A program made the translations under genes and the position numbers. DNA of 64,000 nucleotides from Pontibacillus yanchengensis Y32 (GTDB lineage: Bacteria > Bacillota > Bacilli > Bacillales > BH030062). The DNA is taken from contig NZ_AVBF01000019.1 of the NCBI RefSeq assembly GCF_000770635.1, positions 1-64,000 on the forward strand. The letters run 5' to 3'. Position 1 is the stretch's first letter. Each line of letters opens with the position of its first letter. This document shows positions 9,272 through 17,850 of this stretch, in pieces. A model generated the notes under the pieces. The model was given only the letters and a program-made list of their open reading frames with translations, made no database searches and was not told the DNA's origin.

Positions 9272-9316
9272 AAAAGCCACACCCGAGTATCTTATCTCGG
9301 GTGTGGCTTTTTTTGT
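9272..9316 (+). terminator. Strong terminator after fni
   Basis: A near-perfect stem, AAAAGCCACACCCGAG (9272-9287) with CTCGGGTGTGGCTTTT (9296-9311), is followed by a long T run. Confidence 0.92.
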
Positions 9317-9523
9317 TTTATAGGAAATTATAAAATTCAATGCTTGTGTATAACTGAAAAAGTGATGCGGCCACGTCCAGCTCCAGCGCCCAGCGACTAG
9401 CAAACTTCCTGCCCCTCCTTACGATAAGTCAACATCGAATCGCTTGCGCTCTTCGTGTTTCCTTTATCTCATACGGAGCCGTCCAGTTTGTACGTCGCTA
9501 AGCGGGCGCTTGCACTTTTGTTC
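9317..9523 (+). repeat. Dispersed intergenic repeat, family 2, copy A
   Basis: The copy begins with TATAGGAAATTATAAAATTC, continues through a GTCCAGCTCCAGCGCCCAGC core, a block with CTTCGTGTTTCCTTTATCTC, and ends at GCGGGCGCTTGCACTTTTGTTC. Closely related copies are at 18629-18807, 23483-24034 (composite) and 51597-51795 (minus). It starts directly after the fni terminator and holds no gene. Similar repeats are widespread in Bacillaceae genomes; their role is unknown. Confidence 0.85.
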
Positions 9524-9536
9524 ATATATGTTAAAT

Positions 9537-9665
9537 CTATTTCTTCTCTTTTGCAGGCTGTTCATTTTCCATAAATGTGCTTCCTTTTGGATGTGACTGT
9601 GTATCACGATCGCTTTCTACTCGTCGTTCTTTACGAAGTTTCTTTTCTTGTCGGTCTTTACCCAA
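9537..9665 (-). CDS. ypzI: YpzI-like small protein
   Basis: This 42-residue reading frame begins at TTG with AAGGAGGAG about seven bases upstream on the minus strand, and starts MGKDRQEKKLRKERRVESDRD. It is highly charged, with no membrane segment. The N-terminus and the location between fni and yphA match B. subtilis YpzI as I remember it; function is unknown. It reads opposite to its neighbours. No terminator was found downstream; repeat copy A starts there. Confidence 0.75.
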   Translation of the reverse strand: MGKDRQEKKLRKERRVESDRDTQSHPKGSTFMENEQPAKEKK

Positions 9666-9771
9666 AGTAATCTCCTCCTTCTACGTATAGTTTTTAGTTT
9701 TTTTCTGAGTTTATACATGATTAGATTCATCTCAAATGACCATAATGATAAGGGTAGAGAGGAGATTTGGG

Positions 9772-10374
9772 ATGGATGGAATATATTTTTATTATACTTG
9801 TTGGCTTATGTGGGTTGTGCTTACGTTTTTATCTAAGAAAACCCCAACTAGATGGTATGCTTCTTTTCTAATCTTAGTATTGCTAAATAGTGTACCTTAT
9901 ACGTTTCAAATACGTTCCTATACCATATCGCTGGCTGCGATTATTATTGTAGTTTCCTCTTTAGTTATTTTGTCTATGCAAAAGCAACACATTAAAGCTG
10001 TTATTATTTCCATCTCGATTGGTTTAGGCTATACCGGAGCTTTATTTTGGGAAGCGGTTAGTCCTGTTTGGATGATATTCCCAAGGTTGTTTCTCATTAC
10101 GTTACTAGCTTATTTATTAGTATATGTAGCAGTGCATCAAACATGGATGAGAATAGGAGTATGGGGGCTTGGTTCTATGTTAGGAGAGGTTATTTATTCT
10201 GTATATGTAGCAGAAATGGGGTATAGCGAACCAATTGGTGAGTTTGCTTACTTAGATATGTATAGTCTTGTTATTTTTATGGTGTTAACCACAACGTCAT
10301 TTTTATATCTTATAAATGAATTAGAAACTATTATTACACAGAGGGTGAAACGGAAAGTGGGGATAAAGCCATGA
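9772..10374 (+). CDS. yphA: YphA-like membrane protein
   Basis: The 200-residue integral membrane protein has about six hydrophobic segments spread over its whole length. Position and size match B. subtilis YphA, whose function is unknown. The start at 9772 is set by AGAGGAGAT seven bases upstream; a frame opening at 9736 lacks a site. The last codons overlap the start of the YIEGIA gene by four bases, so the two are translationally coupled. Confidence 0.75.
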   Translation: MDGIYFYYTCWLMWVVLTFLSKKTPTRWYASFLILVLLNSVPYTFQIRSYTISLAAIIIVVSSLVILSMQKQHIKAVIISISIGLGYTGALFWEAVSPVWMIFPRLFLITLLAYLLVYVAVHQTWMRIGVWGLGSMLGEVIYSVYVAEMGYSEPIGEFAYLDMYSLVIFMVLTTTSFLYLINELETIITQRVKRKVGIKP

Positions 10375-11267
10375 ATGAATTTACTTATCCTATCCTTTTT
10401 GGAGTCGTGGTAGGAGTCTTAGCAAGGCTTCTAATGTTGCGTACAGATTATAGACAGTATCCAACCTATTTACATGGTAAGGTAATCCATTTATCGCTTG
10501 GATTTATAGCTGCTTTATTAGGGACGATTGCTGTTCCGGCTATTATAGAAAAGGAATACACAGCAGTAACATTTTTAACAATTGCAGCAAGTCAATTCCG
10601 GGAAGTACGAAACATGGAGCGTAATACTTTGACGGAGTTAGATGCATTTGAATTAGTCCCTAGAGGTAATACATATATAGAAGGGATTGCCATAGCATTT
10701 GAAGGGCGTAATTATTTAGTGATCTTTTCATCGTTTCTTGCTACCTTTGGTTATTTGGTATGGAACATTTTGGTTGCTATTGGGGTTTCTATAATATCAT
10801 TCTTGCTTATTAAAAAATTCATGAGTGGAAGTTCATTAAAAGATATTGTGGATATAGAATATGCTCACCCTCATTTTGATGGTGCTGGTCTTTATGTAGA
10901 TAACATTTATATCATGAATATTGGATTGCCACAGCGGCAAGAAGAAATAGTGGAGTACGGGATGGGATTTGTATTAACTCCGAAAAATTTTAATGTTCGT
11001 TCTACTATTGCCAATCTTGGTCAAAGACAGGCTATCTTACATGATGTATCTGTTTCGATGGGAGTATTTAGAGATAGTGGTACACCAGCACTCGTGCCCC
11101 TCATTAAGCGTGATCTAGATGATGGAAGGATAGGAGTGTTCGTGTTACCGCAAGAACGAGATAAACAAAGGGCTATTGATATTATAGGGGCAGTTCCTGT
11201 TCTTGAAAATGCGATTCGAATGCCTAGTGAGTCGAAAACCAACAAACAAAAGAGGGGTTCTTCATGA
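10371..11267 (+). CDS. YIEGIA family membrane protein (YphB position)
   Basis: The 298-residue protein contains the family-defining YIEGIA motif (in GNTYIEGIAIAF, about residue 100). Membrane segments occur in the N-terminal half (about 5-20, 40-60, 120-150), followed by a soluble C-terminal domain with conserved RSTIANLGQRQAILHD. It overlaps yphA by four bases and the next small gene by four bases. The molecular function is not known to me. The fixed pairing with the following 61-residue gene suggests a complex, probably in sporulating cells (inference). Confidence 0.8.
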   Translation: MNEFTYPILFGVVVGVLARLLMLRTDYRQYPTYLHGKVIHLSLGFIAALLGTIAVPAIIEKEYTAVTFLTIAASQFREVRNMERNTLTELDAFELVPRGNTYIEGIAIAFEGRNYLVIFSSFLATFGYLVWNILVAIGVSIISFLLIKKFMSGSSLKDIVDIEYAHPHFDGAGLYVDNIYIMNIGLPQRQEEIVEYGMGFVLTPKNFNVRSTIANLGQRQAILHDVSVSMGVFRDSGTPALVPLIKRDLDDGRIGVFVLPQERDKQRAIDIIGAVPVLENAIRMPSESKTNKQKRGSS

Positions 11268-11449
11268 AGATAGAAAAGGCTGTGTTAGCCGCTGTGACGA
11301 CCAATCGTTCTAATGTTGATGGTGGTAGTCCAATCTTTATTTGTGATTCAAAAGAAGAGATGGATCAACTGGCGGCAAATTTGGAAGCAATTTTGGATGG
11401 GATAGGTCATGCCCTTAGTGATGAGTTGTATATTATTGTAAAACATTAA
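11264..11449 (+). CDS. Small capping-complex subunit for YIEGIA
   Basis: This 61-residue soluble protein carries conserved AAVTTNRSNVDGG and a Met/Leu-rich helix (EMDQLAANLEAILDGIGHAL). It overlaps the stop of the YIEGIA gene by four bases (ATGA), implying coupled translation. The family name used in current annotation is 'capping complex subunit for YIEGIA'; what is capped is not established as far as I know. GAGGGGT provides the ribosome site. Confidence 0.78.
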   Translation: MKIEKAVLAAVTTNRSNVDGGSPIFICDSKEEMDQLAANLEAILDGIGHALSDELYIIVKH

Positions 11450-11541
11450 AACACGATTAGAAATTAGACGAATTATAACAAGAATCGAAGAAAAGCGTTG
11501 TTTGTGAAGTCTAGTTTTGCTAAAATATAAAAGTTAAGAGT

Positions 11542-11572
11542 AAACCCTTCTTACTTGACAAGAGGGGTTTTT
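11542..11572 (+). terminator. Terminator of the yphA-YIEGIA operon
   Basis: Arms AAACCCTTCTT (11542-11552) and AAGAGGGGTTT (11560-11570) pair with one wobble and are followed by a short T run. Confidence 0.65.
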
Positions 11573-11698
11573 ACAATGAAAAAGAGGTATTGCTCTCGCT
11601 ACTCATTGAATAGGATGTTTGTTAAATTTGAATCAGAACAACGTAAAATGAAATGTGATAATAGAAATCGAAATAGAAAAGGAAAGGGTGATCCTTTC

Positions 11699-13009
11699 AT
11701 GCGTAAATCAACAGTAGCAGTAGTAGGACGTCCAAATGTCGGTAAGTCCACTATATTCAATCGACTCGTCGGTGAAAGAATTTCAATTGTAGAAGATACA
11801 CCAGGAGTTACTAGAGACCGCATTTATGCAGAAGCTGAATGGTTGAATACAAACTTTAACATTATTGATACGGGTGGAATTGAGCTTGGCGATGAGCCAT
11901 TACTCGTTCAAATGCGTGCTCAAGCAGAAGTAGCTATTAATGAAGCGGACGTCATTATTTTTATGGTTAATGGTCGAGAAGGTATAACTGGAGCAGATGA
12001 GGAGGTTGCCAAACTCCTTTATAAATCAAATAAGCCAGTTGTATTAGCTGTTAATAAAGTAGATAATCCTGATATGCGTGATCAAATTTATGAATTTTAC
12101 TCCTTAGGATTTGGAGAGCCATTCCCGATTTCAGGTACACATGGCTTAGGATTGGGTGATATGTTAGATGAAGTTCTCCTTCACTTTCCAGAACGTGCAA
12201 TGCCAGATGAAGATGATGATACCATTCGATTTAGCTTAATAGGTAGACCGAATGTTGGAAAATCATCATTGGTTAATACGATTTTAGGGGAAGAAAGAGT
12301 AATCGTTAGTGATATAGAAGGTACTACGAGAGATGCGATTGACACATCATTCTCAAAAGATGATCGCGATTATGTAATCATTGATACAGCAGGAATGAGA
12401 AAACGTGGTAAAGTATATGAAACATTAGAAAAATACAGCGTGATGAGAGCCCTAAAAGCAATCGAACGTTCTGATGTCGTATTAGTCGTGTTAGATGCTG
12501 AAACAGGTATCATTGAACAAGACAAGAAGATTGCAGGATATGCACATGATGCTGGAAGAGCGATTGTCATCGTCGTGAATAAATGGGATGCCATTGATCG
12601 AGATGAAAAGACGATGAAAGAATTCGAAGACAAAGTTCGTCAACAATTTCAATTTCTAGATTATGCACCAATCGTTTATCTTTCTGCTAAAACGAAAAAA
12701 CGTATTCATACGTTAGTGCCAAATATCTTACAAGCAAGTGAAAATCATACGAAGCGTGTTCAGTCTAGTATTTTAAATGAAGTCATTATGGATGCGTTAG
12801 CTATGAAACCAGTCCCTTCTCTTAAAGGGAAAAAGCTAAGAATCTTTTATGCTACACAAGTAGCCGTAGCTCCTCCTACGTTTGTAGTATTTGTCAATGA
12901 TCCGGACCTATTGCACTTTTCATATGAGCGCTTTTTAGAGAATCGCATTAGAGATGCATTTGGCTTTGAAGGTACTCCGATAAAAATTTACGCTCGTCAG
13001 CGGAAGTAA
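11699..13009 (+). CDS. der: Ribosome biogenesis GTPase Der
   Basis: Der (EngA) is the essential double-GTPase that acts in 50S subunit maturation. Two G domains each carry GRPNVGKS (about residues 10-17 and 183-190) with matching DTGG/DTAG and NKVD/NKWD motifs. The C-terminal KH-like domain follows (about 350-436). The length of 436 equals the B. subtilis protein when the ATG at 11699 is used; the frame is open further upstream, but no conserved residues lie there. The ribosome site AAAGGGTGAT sits in a small inverted repeat (GAAAGG..CCTTTC, 11683-11698). Confidence 0.95.
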   Translation: MRKSTVAVVGRPNVGKSTIFNRLVGERISIVEDTPGVTRDRIYAEAEWLNTNFNIIDTGGIELGDEPLLVQMRAQAEVAINEADVIIFMVNGREGITGADEEVAKLLYKSNKPVVLAVNKVDNPDMRDQIYEFYSLGFGEPFPISGTHGLGLGDMLDEVLLHFPERAMPDEDDDTIRFSLIGRPNVGKSSLVNTILGEERVIVSDIEGTTRDAIDTSFSKDDRDYVIIDTAGMRKRGKVYETLEKYSVMRALKAIERSDVVLVVLDAETGIIEQDKKIAGYAHDAGRAIVIVVNKWDAIDRDEKTMKEFEDKVRQQFQFLDYAPIVYLSAKTKKRIHTLVPNILQASENHTKRVQSSILNEVIMDALAMKPVPSLKGKKLRIFYATQVAVAPPTFVVFVNDPDLLHFSYERFLENRIRDAFGFEGTPIKIYARQRK

Positions 13010-13022
13010 AGGAGAGATTTGA

Positions 13023-14063
13023 ATGGCTAAAGTAGCGGTACTAGGTGCTGGTAGTTGGGGGACGGCTTTATCGATTGTGTTAGCTGATAACAATCATGAT
13101 GTACGTCTATGGACCCATCGTGAAGACCAAGCAGAAGAAATTAATCGCACTCACAAAAATGCCCGTTATTTAAAAGAAGCTACAATCCCCTCTTCATTAA
13201 CAGCATATTCAGATTTAGAGAAAGCTCTTGATGATGTAACAGCAGTAGTTCTTGTGGTTCCAACGAAAGCAATACGAGAGGTATGTCAAAAGGTTAAACA
13301 AGCTTTAACTCGAAAAGTAACGATTATTCACGCAACAAAGGGTATTGATCCAGATTCTTTAAAAAGAGTTTCCGAAATGATTCAAGAAGAAATGCCACAG
13401 GAGCAATATGAAGATGTTGTCGTTCTTAGTGGACCAAGTCATGCAGAGGAAGTTGGATTGCGTCAACCAACAACTGTCACTGTATCATCGCATACGATAG
13501 CTGAAGCAGAAGTGGCGCAGGACCTATTCATTAATGAGAATTTTCGAGTTTATACCAATCCGGATGTGGTTGGAGTTGAACTTGGTGGTGCATTAAAGAA
13601 TATTATAGCTTTAGGAGCTGGAATATCAGATGGGCTTGGGTATGGAGACAATGCCAAGTCTGCTCTTATAACTAGAGGATTAGCAGAAATTGCTCGTTTA
13701 GGCACATCTATGGGGGCCAACCCACTTACCTTTGCTGGGTTAACTGGTGTTGGCGATCTGATTGTTACTTGTACCAGCCAACATAGTCGTAACTGGCGTG
13801 CTGGTAATATGCTAGGGAAAGGATATGCCTTAGATGAAGTGTTAGACCATATGGGCATGGTAGTCGAAGGTGTCCGTACGACAAACGCTGCTTATAAGCT
13901 CTCTAAACAACAACAAGTCGAGATGCCAATTACAGAAGGTATTGAACAGCTATTGTTCCATGGTGCCCACCCTAAAGATGTGGTGGACCAATTAATGACA
14001 AGAGGCCGTCGTCATGAGATGGAAGACTTAGCTGACATTTTGGGTAATCAATTTTCTTCATAA
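13023..14063 (+). CDS. gpsA: NAD(P)H-dependent glycerol-3-phosphate dehydrogenase
   Basis: GpsA reduces dihydroxyacetone phosphate to sn-glycerol-3-phosphate for phospholipid synthesis. The Rossmann motif GAGSWGTA is at residues 8-15, HATKGID marks the middle, and GGALKNIIALGAGI holds the catalytic Lys in the C-terminal helical domain. At 346 residues it is typical. It begins 13 bp after der with AAAGGAGAG as ribosome site, so the two are likely co-transcribed. Confidence 0.95.
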   Translation: MAKVAVLGAGSWGTALSIVLADNNHDVRLWTHREDQAEEINRTHKNARYLKEATIPSSLTAYSDLEKALDDVTAVVLVVPTKAIREVCQKVKQALTRKVTIIHATKGIDPDSLKRVSEMIQEEMPQEQYEDVVVLSGPSHAEEVGLRQPTTVTVSSHTIAEAEVAQDLFINENFRVYTNPDVVGVELGGALKNIIALGAGISDGLGYGDNAKSALITRGLAEIARLGTSMGANPLTFAGLTGVGDLIVTCTSQHSRNWRAGNMLGKGYALDEVLDHMGMVVEGVRTTNAAYKLSKQQQVEMPITEGIEQLLFHGAHPKDVVDQLMTRGRRHEMEDLADILGNQFSS

Positions 14064-14082
14064 ACGAATAATTATTGCGCTC

Positions 14083-14109
14083 ACGCTTAATTTTCCTCCG
14101 CATATACTA
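14083..14109 (+). promoter_or_regulatory. Candidate SigK promoter of spoVIF
   Basis: AC at 14083-14084, a 16-bp spacer, then CATATACTA at 14101-14109 matches the SigK pattern AC-N16-CATANNNTA. It lies 31 bp before the start of spoVIF, whose B. subtilis homologue is a late mother-cell gene. Confidence 0.6.
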
Positions 14110-14140
14110 TGTTGAAAGTTTATTATAAGGAGGAAATCGT

Positions 14141-14395
14141 GTGAGCGGATTTCAAAAAAAAGCGTTTGACCATCTACAAAAAAAGGCCAATATTTCACCA
14201 GACGAAATCTTTAAAGTGGCTGATTCGGTAAAGAATGCCGATTTTAAAGATGAAAAAACGGTTCGTAATCTTGTAAAACAACTCTCTAAAATGGCAGGAA
14301 AACCTGTTTCTAAAGAAAAAGAAGATAAAATTGTAAAAGCCATTGTAGAAAATAATATGGACATGAACCAATTGAATCAAATGTTTAAAAAATAA
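14141..14395 (+). CDS. spoVIF: Stage VI sporulation protein F (SpoVIF/YjcC family)
   Basis: An 84-residue, Lys-rich helical protein with the family block KDEKTVRNLVKQLSKMAGKP followed by VSKEKEDKIVKAI. In B. subtilis SpoVIF is a mother-cell protein needed for normal spore coat assembly. Translation starts at GTG after AAGGAGGAAATC. The gene stands alone between gpsA and a terminator, with a SigK-like promoter directly upstream. In B. subtilis the named homologue is located elsewhere, so position here is a lineage difference. Confidence 0.82.
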   Translation: MSGFQKKAFDHLQKKANISPDEIFKVADSVKNADFKDEKTVRNLVKQLSKMAGKPVSKEKEDKIVKAIVENNMDMNQLNQMFKK

Positions 14396-14499
14396 TGAAC
14401 TATAGGCATTTGAGGATGCATCTATATCATTTTATGCATACTATAAATCGCAGCAGTAAAACATGAAGAGTTGTAACATCAGGGTACTATTTAGTCAGG

Positions 14500-14536
14500 C
14501 CGAGGTGAGTTTAGCCCCTATCACCTCGGTTTTTTG
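14500..14536 (+). terminator. Terminator after spoVIF
   Basis: Arms CCGAGGTGA (14500-14508) and TCACCTCGG (14521-14529) are perfect and followed by six T. Confidence 0.88.
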
Positions 14537-14660
14537 TGCGTTTGAAATTTTGGGGAAGGGTATGGTACAAGCTATTACCATATTGAAGGATTCTGTCATT
14601 GCTTAACGTGTGATATAATACATACGTCTTAAGTACAACTAAATGTAAGGAGCTGGCTAT

Positions 14661-14858
14661 ATGTCTAGAGGAATGTTGAACATGTATATTTCATTTGCCG
14701 GCATCATTTTTATGTTTCTTGCTATAGGATTGATATTATTAAGCCGTCATAAATTATCCGGATTACTTAGTGGGATTACAGCATTTCTTGCTTACATATT
14801 TTTGATGCTAGGTGGTATCATTATTTTCTATATTGTGTTTAGTGGTCCTACAACCTAA
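14661..14858 (+). CDS. DUF2768 small membrane protein (YphE position)
   Basis: A 65-residue protein made of two hydrophobic helices (about 7-27 and 34-60) around a short basic turn (SRHKLSG). Size and site between gpsA and yphF match the DUF2768 proteins such as B. subtilis YphE; function is unknown. TAAGGAGC precedes the ATG. It is followed after 23 bp by the yphF lipoprotein gene, probably in one transcript. Confidence 0.75.
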   Translation: MSRGMLNMYISFAGIIFMFLAIGLILLSRHKLSGLLSGITAFLAYIFLMLGGIIIFYIVFSGPTT

Positions 14859-14881
14859 GAAACAATAACGGAGGAATGGAG

Positions 14882-15619
14882 ATGTCTCGGAAATTCATGC
14901 TCATGATTGTGTTAGTCCCCTTTTTATTAACGGGATGCTTGTATCCTGATGAAAATTTATCTAAAAATCAGGTACCAAATACGGTACAGCTACAATCTAT
15001 GCAGACAGCAATTGATCAATTTAAGGAAAGCCATCCCTATGAGCTTCCTATAAAAAATAGAGAAGAAGATACCCCTGTATTTCAAAAGTATCCAATTGAT
15101 TTTAGTCGTTTAAAAGAAGCTAATATACTTGCTGAAGCACCAGGTAACTCATTCCAGCGAGGTGGCGTCTATCAATACGTTCTCATTCATCCAGAGAATG
15201 ATCCGACTGTAAAGGTTATCGATATACGAGCTACACAAAAGCTGACTAAGGTCAATATTCGAATCGCAGCCTATCGAAATGAAAATCGCTACCCCCCTTT
15301 TGGTGAGAAAGTAGCAGAGAATATATATACAATTAATTACAATAAAATTGGTTTTGATGACCCTCCGCAAGTGAAAAGTCCATACACGCAAAATCTATTG
15401 CCTATTGTAATGGATGTCGAAGGAAATATTTATATCGATTATCGACCAGACTTATACGATTTTCTGCAAAAGTACGATCATAAATATAAAAACGGGGATG
15501 ATATTCGTTATTTGTTAGCTGAACATTCTCCTATTGTACCTGCAAATTCCTTGCCCTATACCATTAAAGATGGGGAACCAGTTTTTGCTCCAAATATAAA
15601 TTCTCAAGATGCCTCATAA
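14882..15619 (+). CDS. yphF: YphF-like lipoprotein
   Basis: The 245-residue secreted lipoprotein has a short basic signal sequence ending in the lipobox LLTGC (Cys about residue 20). The remaining soluble domain is not recognised; it is rich in charged residues and contains DIRATQKLTKVNIRIAAYRN. It sits at the yphF position upstream of spoIVA. The ATG at 14882 is chosen because GGAGG lies seven bases before it; the ATG at 14876 directly touches the site. Role unknown. Confidence 0.75.
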   Translation: MSRKFMLMIVLVPFLLTGCLYPDENLSKNQVPNTVQLQSMQTAIDQFKESHPYELPIKNREEDTPVFQKYPIDFSRLKEANILAEAPGNSFQRGGVYQYVLIHPENDPTVKVIDIRATQKLTKVNIRIAAYRNENRYPPFGEKVAENIYTINYNKIGFDDPPQVKSPYTQNLLPIVMDVEGNIYIDYRPDLYDFLQKYDHKYKNGDDIRYLLAEHSPIVPANSLPYTIKDGEPVFAPNINSQDAS

Positions 15620-15636
15620 TGAGGCATCTTTTTTTA
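15606..15636 (+). terminator. Terminator overlapping the yphF stop
   Basis: AAGATGCCTCA (15606-15616) pairs with TGAGGCATCTT (15620-15630); the TAA stop itself forms the loop, and a T run follows. Confidence 0.9.
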
Positions 15637-15822
15637 TATATTATATCAAGTCGCAAAAATATAAGGCATAAGAGTTTTGCGAGAGTCCTAGAGGTAAGCT
15701 AACTTCTTGTTTCCTAAACAAGCTTATCTTTTTATTCTTAAGCTGAAAGAGATGTCATATATTTCATCTGAGAGAGTTTTTACACCTTGGCTAAAAAATC
15801 ATGCATTTCTAATAAAAACAAG

Positions 15823-15852
15823 TCATATTTCACTAGGACAACATCATAGACT
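15823..15852 (+). promoter_or_regulatory. Possible SigE promoter of spoIVA
   Basis: TCATATT at 15823-15829 fits the SigE -35 (KMATATT). CATAGACT at 15845-15852 is one mismatch from CATACANT. The 15-bp spacer is one longer than ideal. spoIVA is SigE-dependent in B. subtilis. Confidence 0.4.
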
Positions 15853-15930
15853 TGTATTGTCAAAGATTCGTAAGCGATTATGTCTTGCATGTCCAGGCGA
15901 AGTAGAAGTAAAGGATCGGGAGGGGATCAC

Positions 15931-17409
15931 TTGGAAAGAGTAGATATTTTCAAAGATATCTCAAAACGAACTGATGGAGATATTTATTTAGGTGTAGTAG
16001 GAGCGGTTCGCACAGGAAAATCCACATTTATCAAAAAGTTTATGGAGCTAGTTGTGCTTCCAAATATCCAGGATGAAGGCGAAAGAGCACGAGCGCAAGA
16101 TGAACTCCCGCAGAGCGCAGCAGGAAGAACAATCATGACTACAGAACCAAAATTTGTACCTAATCAAGCAGTGCAAGTTCATGTCGATGAAGGTTTAGAT
16201 GTGAATTTCCGAGTCGTGGACTGCGTAGGATATACGGTGAATGGTGCAAAAGGGTATGAAGACGAAAATGGTCCAAGGATGATCCATACACCTTGGTATG
16301 AAGAGCCAATTCCTTTTCATGATGCAGCCGAAATTGGCACACGTAAAGTAATTACGGAGCATTCCACAATTGGTGTTGTCGTAACAACTGATGGCACGAT
16401 TGGCGAAATTCCAAGACATGATTATGTAGAAGCTGAAGAGCGCGTTGTTGAGGAATTACAAGAGGTAGGCAAGCCTTATATTATGATTATAAACTCTGTA
16501 AGACCTCATAGCCAAGAAACAGAACTGTTAAGACAAGAATTGCAGGAAAAATACGATATTCCAGTTATTGCAATGAGCGTTGAGAGCATGCGTGAAAATG
16601 ACGTGTACAATGTTTTACGTGAAGCCCTGTACGAATTTCCTGTACTAGAAGTGAATGTGAATCTACCAAGCTGGGTAATGGTGCTTAAAGAGGGCCATTG
16701 GCTACGTAAGAACTATCAAGAGGCTATTCAAGATACTGTGAAGGATATTAAACGATTGAGAGATGTCGATCGAGTAGTTGGCCAGTTTTCTGACTATGAT
16801 TATATCGATCGTGCACAGTTAGCTGGTATGGAAATGGGTGAAGGTGTAGCGGAAATTGATTTACATGCACCAGATTACCTGTACGATCAAGTATTAAAAG
16901 AAATAGTAGGGGAAGAGATTCGTGGTAAGGATCACTTGCTACAATTGATGCAAGATTTTGCTCATGCTAAGCGAGAATATGATCAAGTTTCTGAAGCGTT
17001 ACAGATGGTGAAACAAACAGGATACGGAATTGCTGCTCCAGCACTAGAGGATATGTTCCTAGATGAACCTGAAATCATTCGTCAAGGCTCACGTTTCGGT
17101 GTTAGATTAAAAGCAGTAGCACCTTCCATTCATATGGTTAAAGTAGATGTTGAATCTGAATTCGCGCCAATTATTGGAACGGAAAAGCAAAGTGAAGAAT
17201 TAGTACGATATTTAATGCAAGACTTTGAGGAAGACCCACTTTCTATTTGGAACTCAGACATATTTGGTCGTTCACTAAGCTCTATAGTTAGAGAAGGTAT
17301 TAGTGCGAAATTATCATTGATGCCAGAAAATGCTAGATATAAATTAAAAGATACATTAGAGCGTATCATAAATGAAGGTAGTGGCGGATTAATCGCAATT
17401 ATTTTATAA
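15931..17409 (+). CDS. spoIVA: Spore coat assembly ATPase SpoIVA
   Basis: SpoIVA is the mother-cell ATPase that polymerises on the forespore surface as the base of the coat and is also needed for cortex. The Walker A motif GAVRTGKS places Lys30 at the catalytic position. The sequence is highly conserved, including SAAGRTIMTTEPKFVPNQ (about 70-88) and the C-terminal YKLKDTLERIINEGSGG. Choosing the TTG at 15931 (GGGAGGGGATC upstream) gives 492 residues, the same as B. subtilis; the frame extends upstream without conservation. A terminator overlaps its stop. Confidence 0.95.
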   Translation: MERVDIFKDISKRTDGDIYLGVVGAVRTGKSTFIKKFMELVVLPNIQDEGERARAQDELPQSAAGRTIMTTEPKFVPNQAVQVHVDEGLDVNFRVVDCVGYTVNGAKGYEDENGPRMIHTPWYEEPIPFHDAAEIGTRKVITEHSTIGVVVTTDGTIGEIPRHDYVEAEERVVEELQEVGKPYIMIINSVRPHSQETELLRQELQEKYDIPVIAMSVESMRENDVYNVLREALYEFPVLEVNVNLPSWVMVLKEGHWLRKNYQEAIQDTVKDIKRLRDVDRVVGQFSDYDYIDRAQLAGMEMGEGVAEIDLHAPDYLYDQVLKEIVGEEIRGKDHLLQLMQDFAHAKREYDQVSEALQMVKQTGYGIAAPALEDMFLDEPEIIRQGSRFGVRLKAVAPSIHMVKVDVESEFAPIIGTEKQSEELVRYLMQDFEEDPLSIWNSDIFGRSLSSIVREGISAKLSLMPENARYKLKDTLERIINEGSGGLIAIIL

Positions 17410-17431
17410 GCGGTGATTCGCCGCTTTTTTT
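17408..17431 (+). terminator. Terminator of spoIVA
   Basis: AAGCGGTG (17408-17415) pairs with CGCCGCTT (17419-17426), loop ATT, followed by T6; it overlaps the stop codon. Confidence 0.85.
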
Positions 17432-17458
17432 ATGATAGGTACTTTTGCATATAATAAT

Positions 17459-17502
17459 AACCCTTATTTTTTCGTGAAACTAGCGAGAAATAAGGGTTTT
17501 TT
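17459..17502 (+). terminator. Second terminator downstream of spoIVA
   Basis: Perfect 11-bp arms, AACCCTTATTT (17459-17469) and AAATAAGGGTT (17488-17498), are followed by T6. It backs up the spoIVA terminator 28 bp upstream and insulates hbs; an AT-only palindromic tract (17501-17527) follows. Confidence 0.78.
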
Positions 17503-17654
17503 AAAATTTTTTATAAAAAATTTTTTCTCAGCAAAAATTGTCTAATCTTGTAGGGGTATTTCATATGTTCAAGAAGCTTTGAAAGCTGATATATCAAGGT
17601 TTGAGGGATTTGTAAGAAAATTTAGTTAATTATTACCGAAATAGGGGTAAAACC

Positions 17655-17663
17655 TGGTATGAT
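17655..17663 (+). promoter_or_regulatory. Extended -10 promoter for hbs
   Basis: TGGTATGAT at 17655-17663 is an extended -10 element (TGNTATNAT). The -35 region is weak (TTACCG or ACCGAA at 17633-17640). It would give a leader of about 180 nt before hbs. Confidence 0.5.
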
Positions 17664-17733
17664 AGCCTAAATGATGAAGAATCTTAGTGGTTTTTATTGA
17701 ATTTCCCAGTCTCATCGTTTAATATAAGGCTTG

Positions 17734-17813
17734 TCATCAAGTTTTATTGATGATTTGTACGTATAAGACGTCAATAAAATGTGAACAAATGATAGTAGAA
17801 TTATCATTTGTTC
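17734..17813 (+). promoter_or_regulatory. Structured 5' leader of hbs with alternative hairpins
   Basis: Three inverted repeats lie here. TCATCAA (17734-17740) pairs with TTGATGA (17747-17753). TTTTATTGA (17742-17750) pairs with TCAATAAAA (17771-17779). GAACAAATGATA (17783-17794) pairs perfectly with TATCATTTGTTC (17802-17813). The first two share bases and exclude each other. The third ends about 20 bases before the GGAGGAGGTG ribosome site. Regulation of hbs mRNA stability through its untranslated regions is known in B. subtilis; a similar role here is inference. Confidence 0.55.
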
Positions 17814-17850
17814 TAACAACAACAACCATCCTTGGGAGGAGGTGAATAGC

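Noticed and set aside
9648-9836. 62-codon hydrophobic frame overlapping ypzI and yphA
   Set aside because: It overlaps two better-supported genes, both with Shine-Dalgarno sites, and has none itself.
15707-15943. 78-codon frame before spoIVA
   Set aside because: It has no ribosome site, overlaps the candidate SigE promoter and the spoIVA start, and shows no recognisable protein features.
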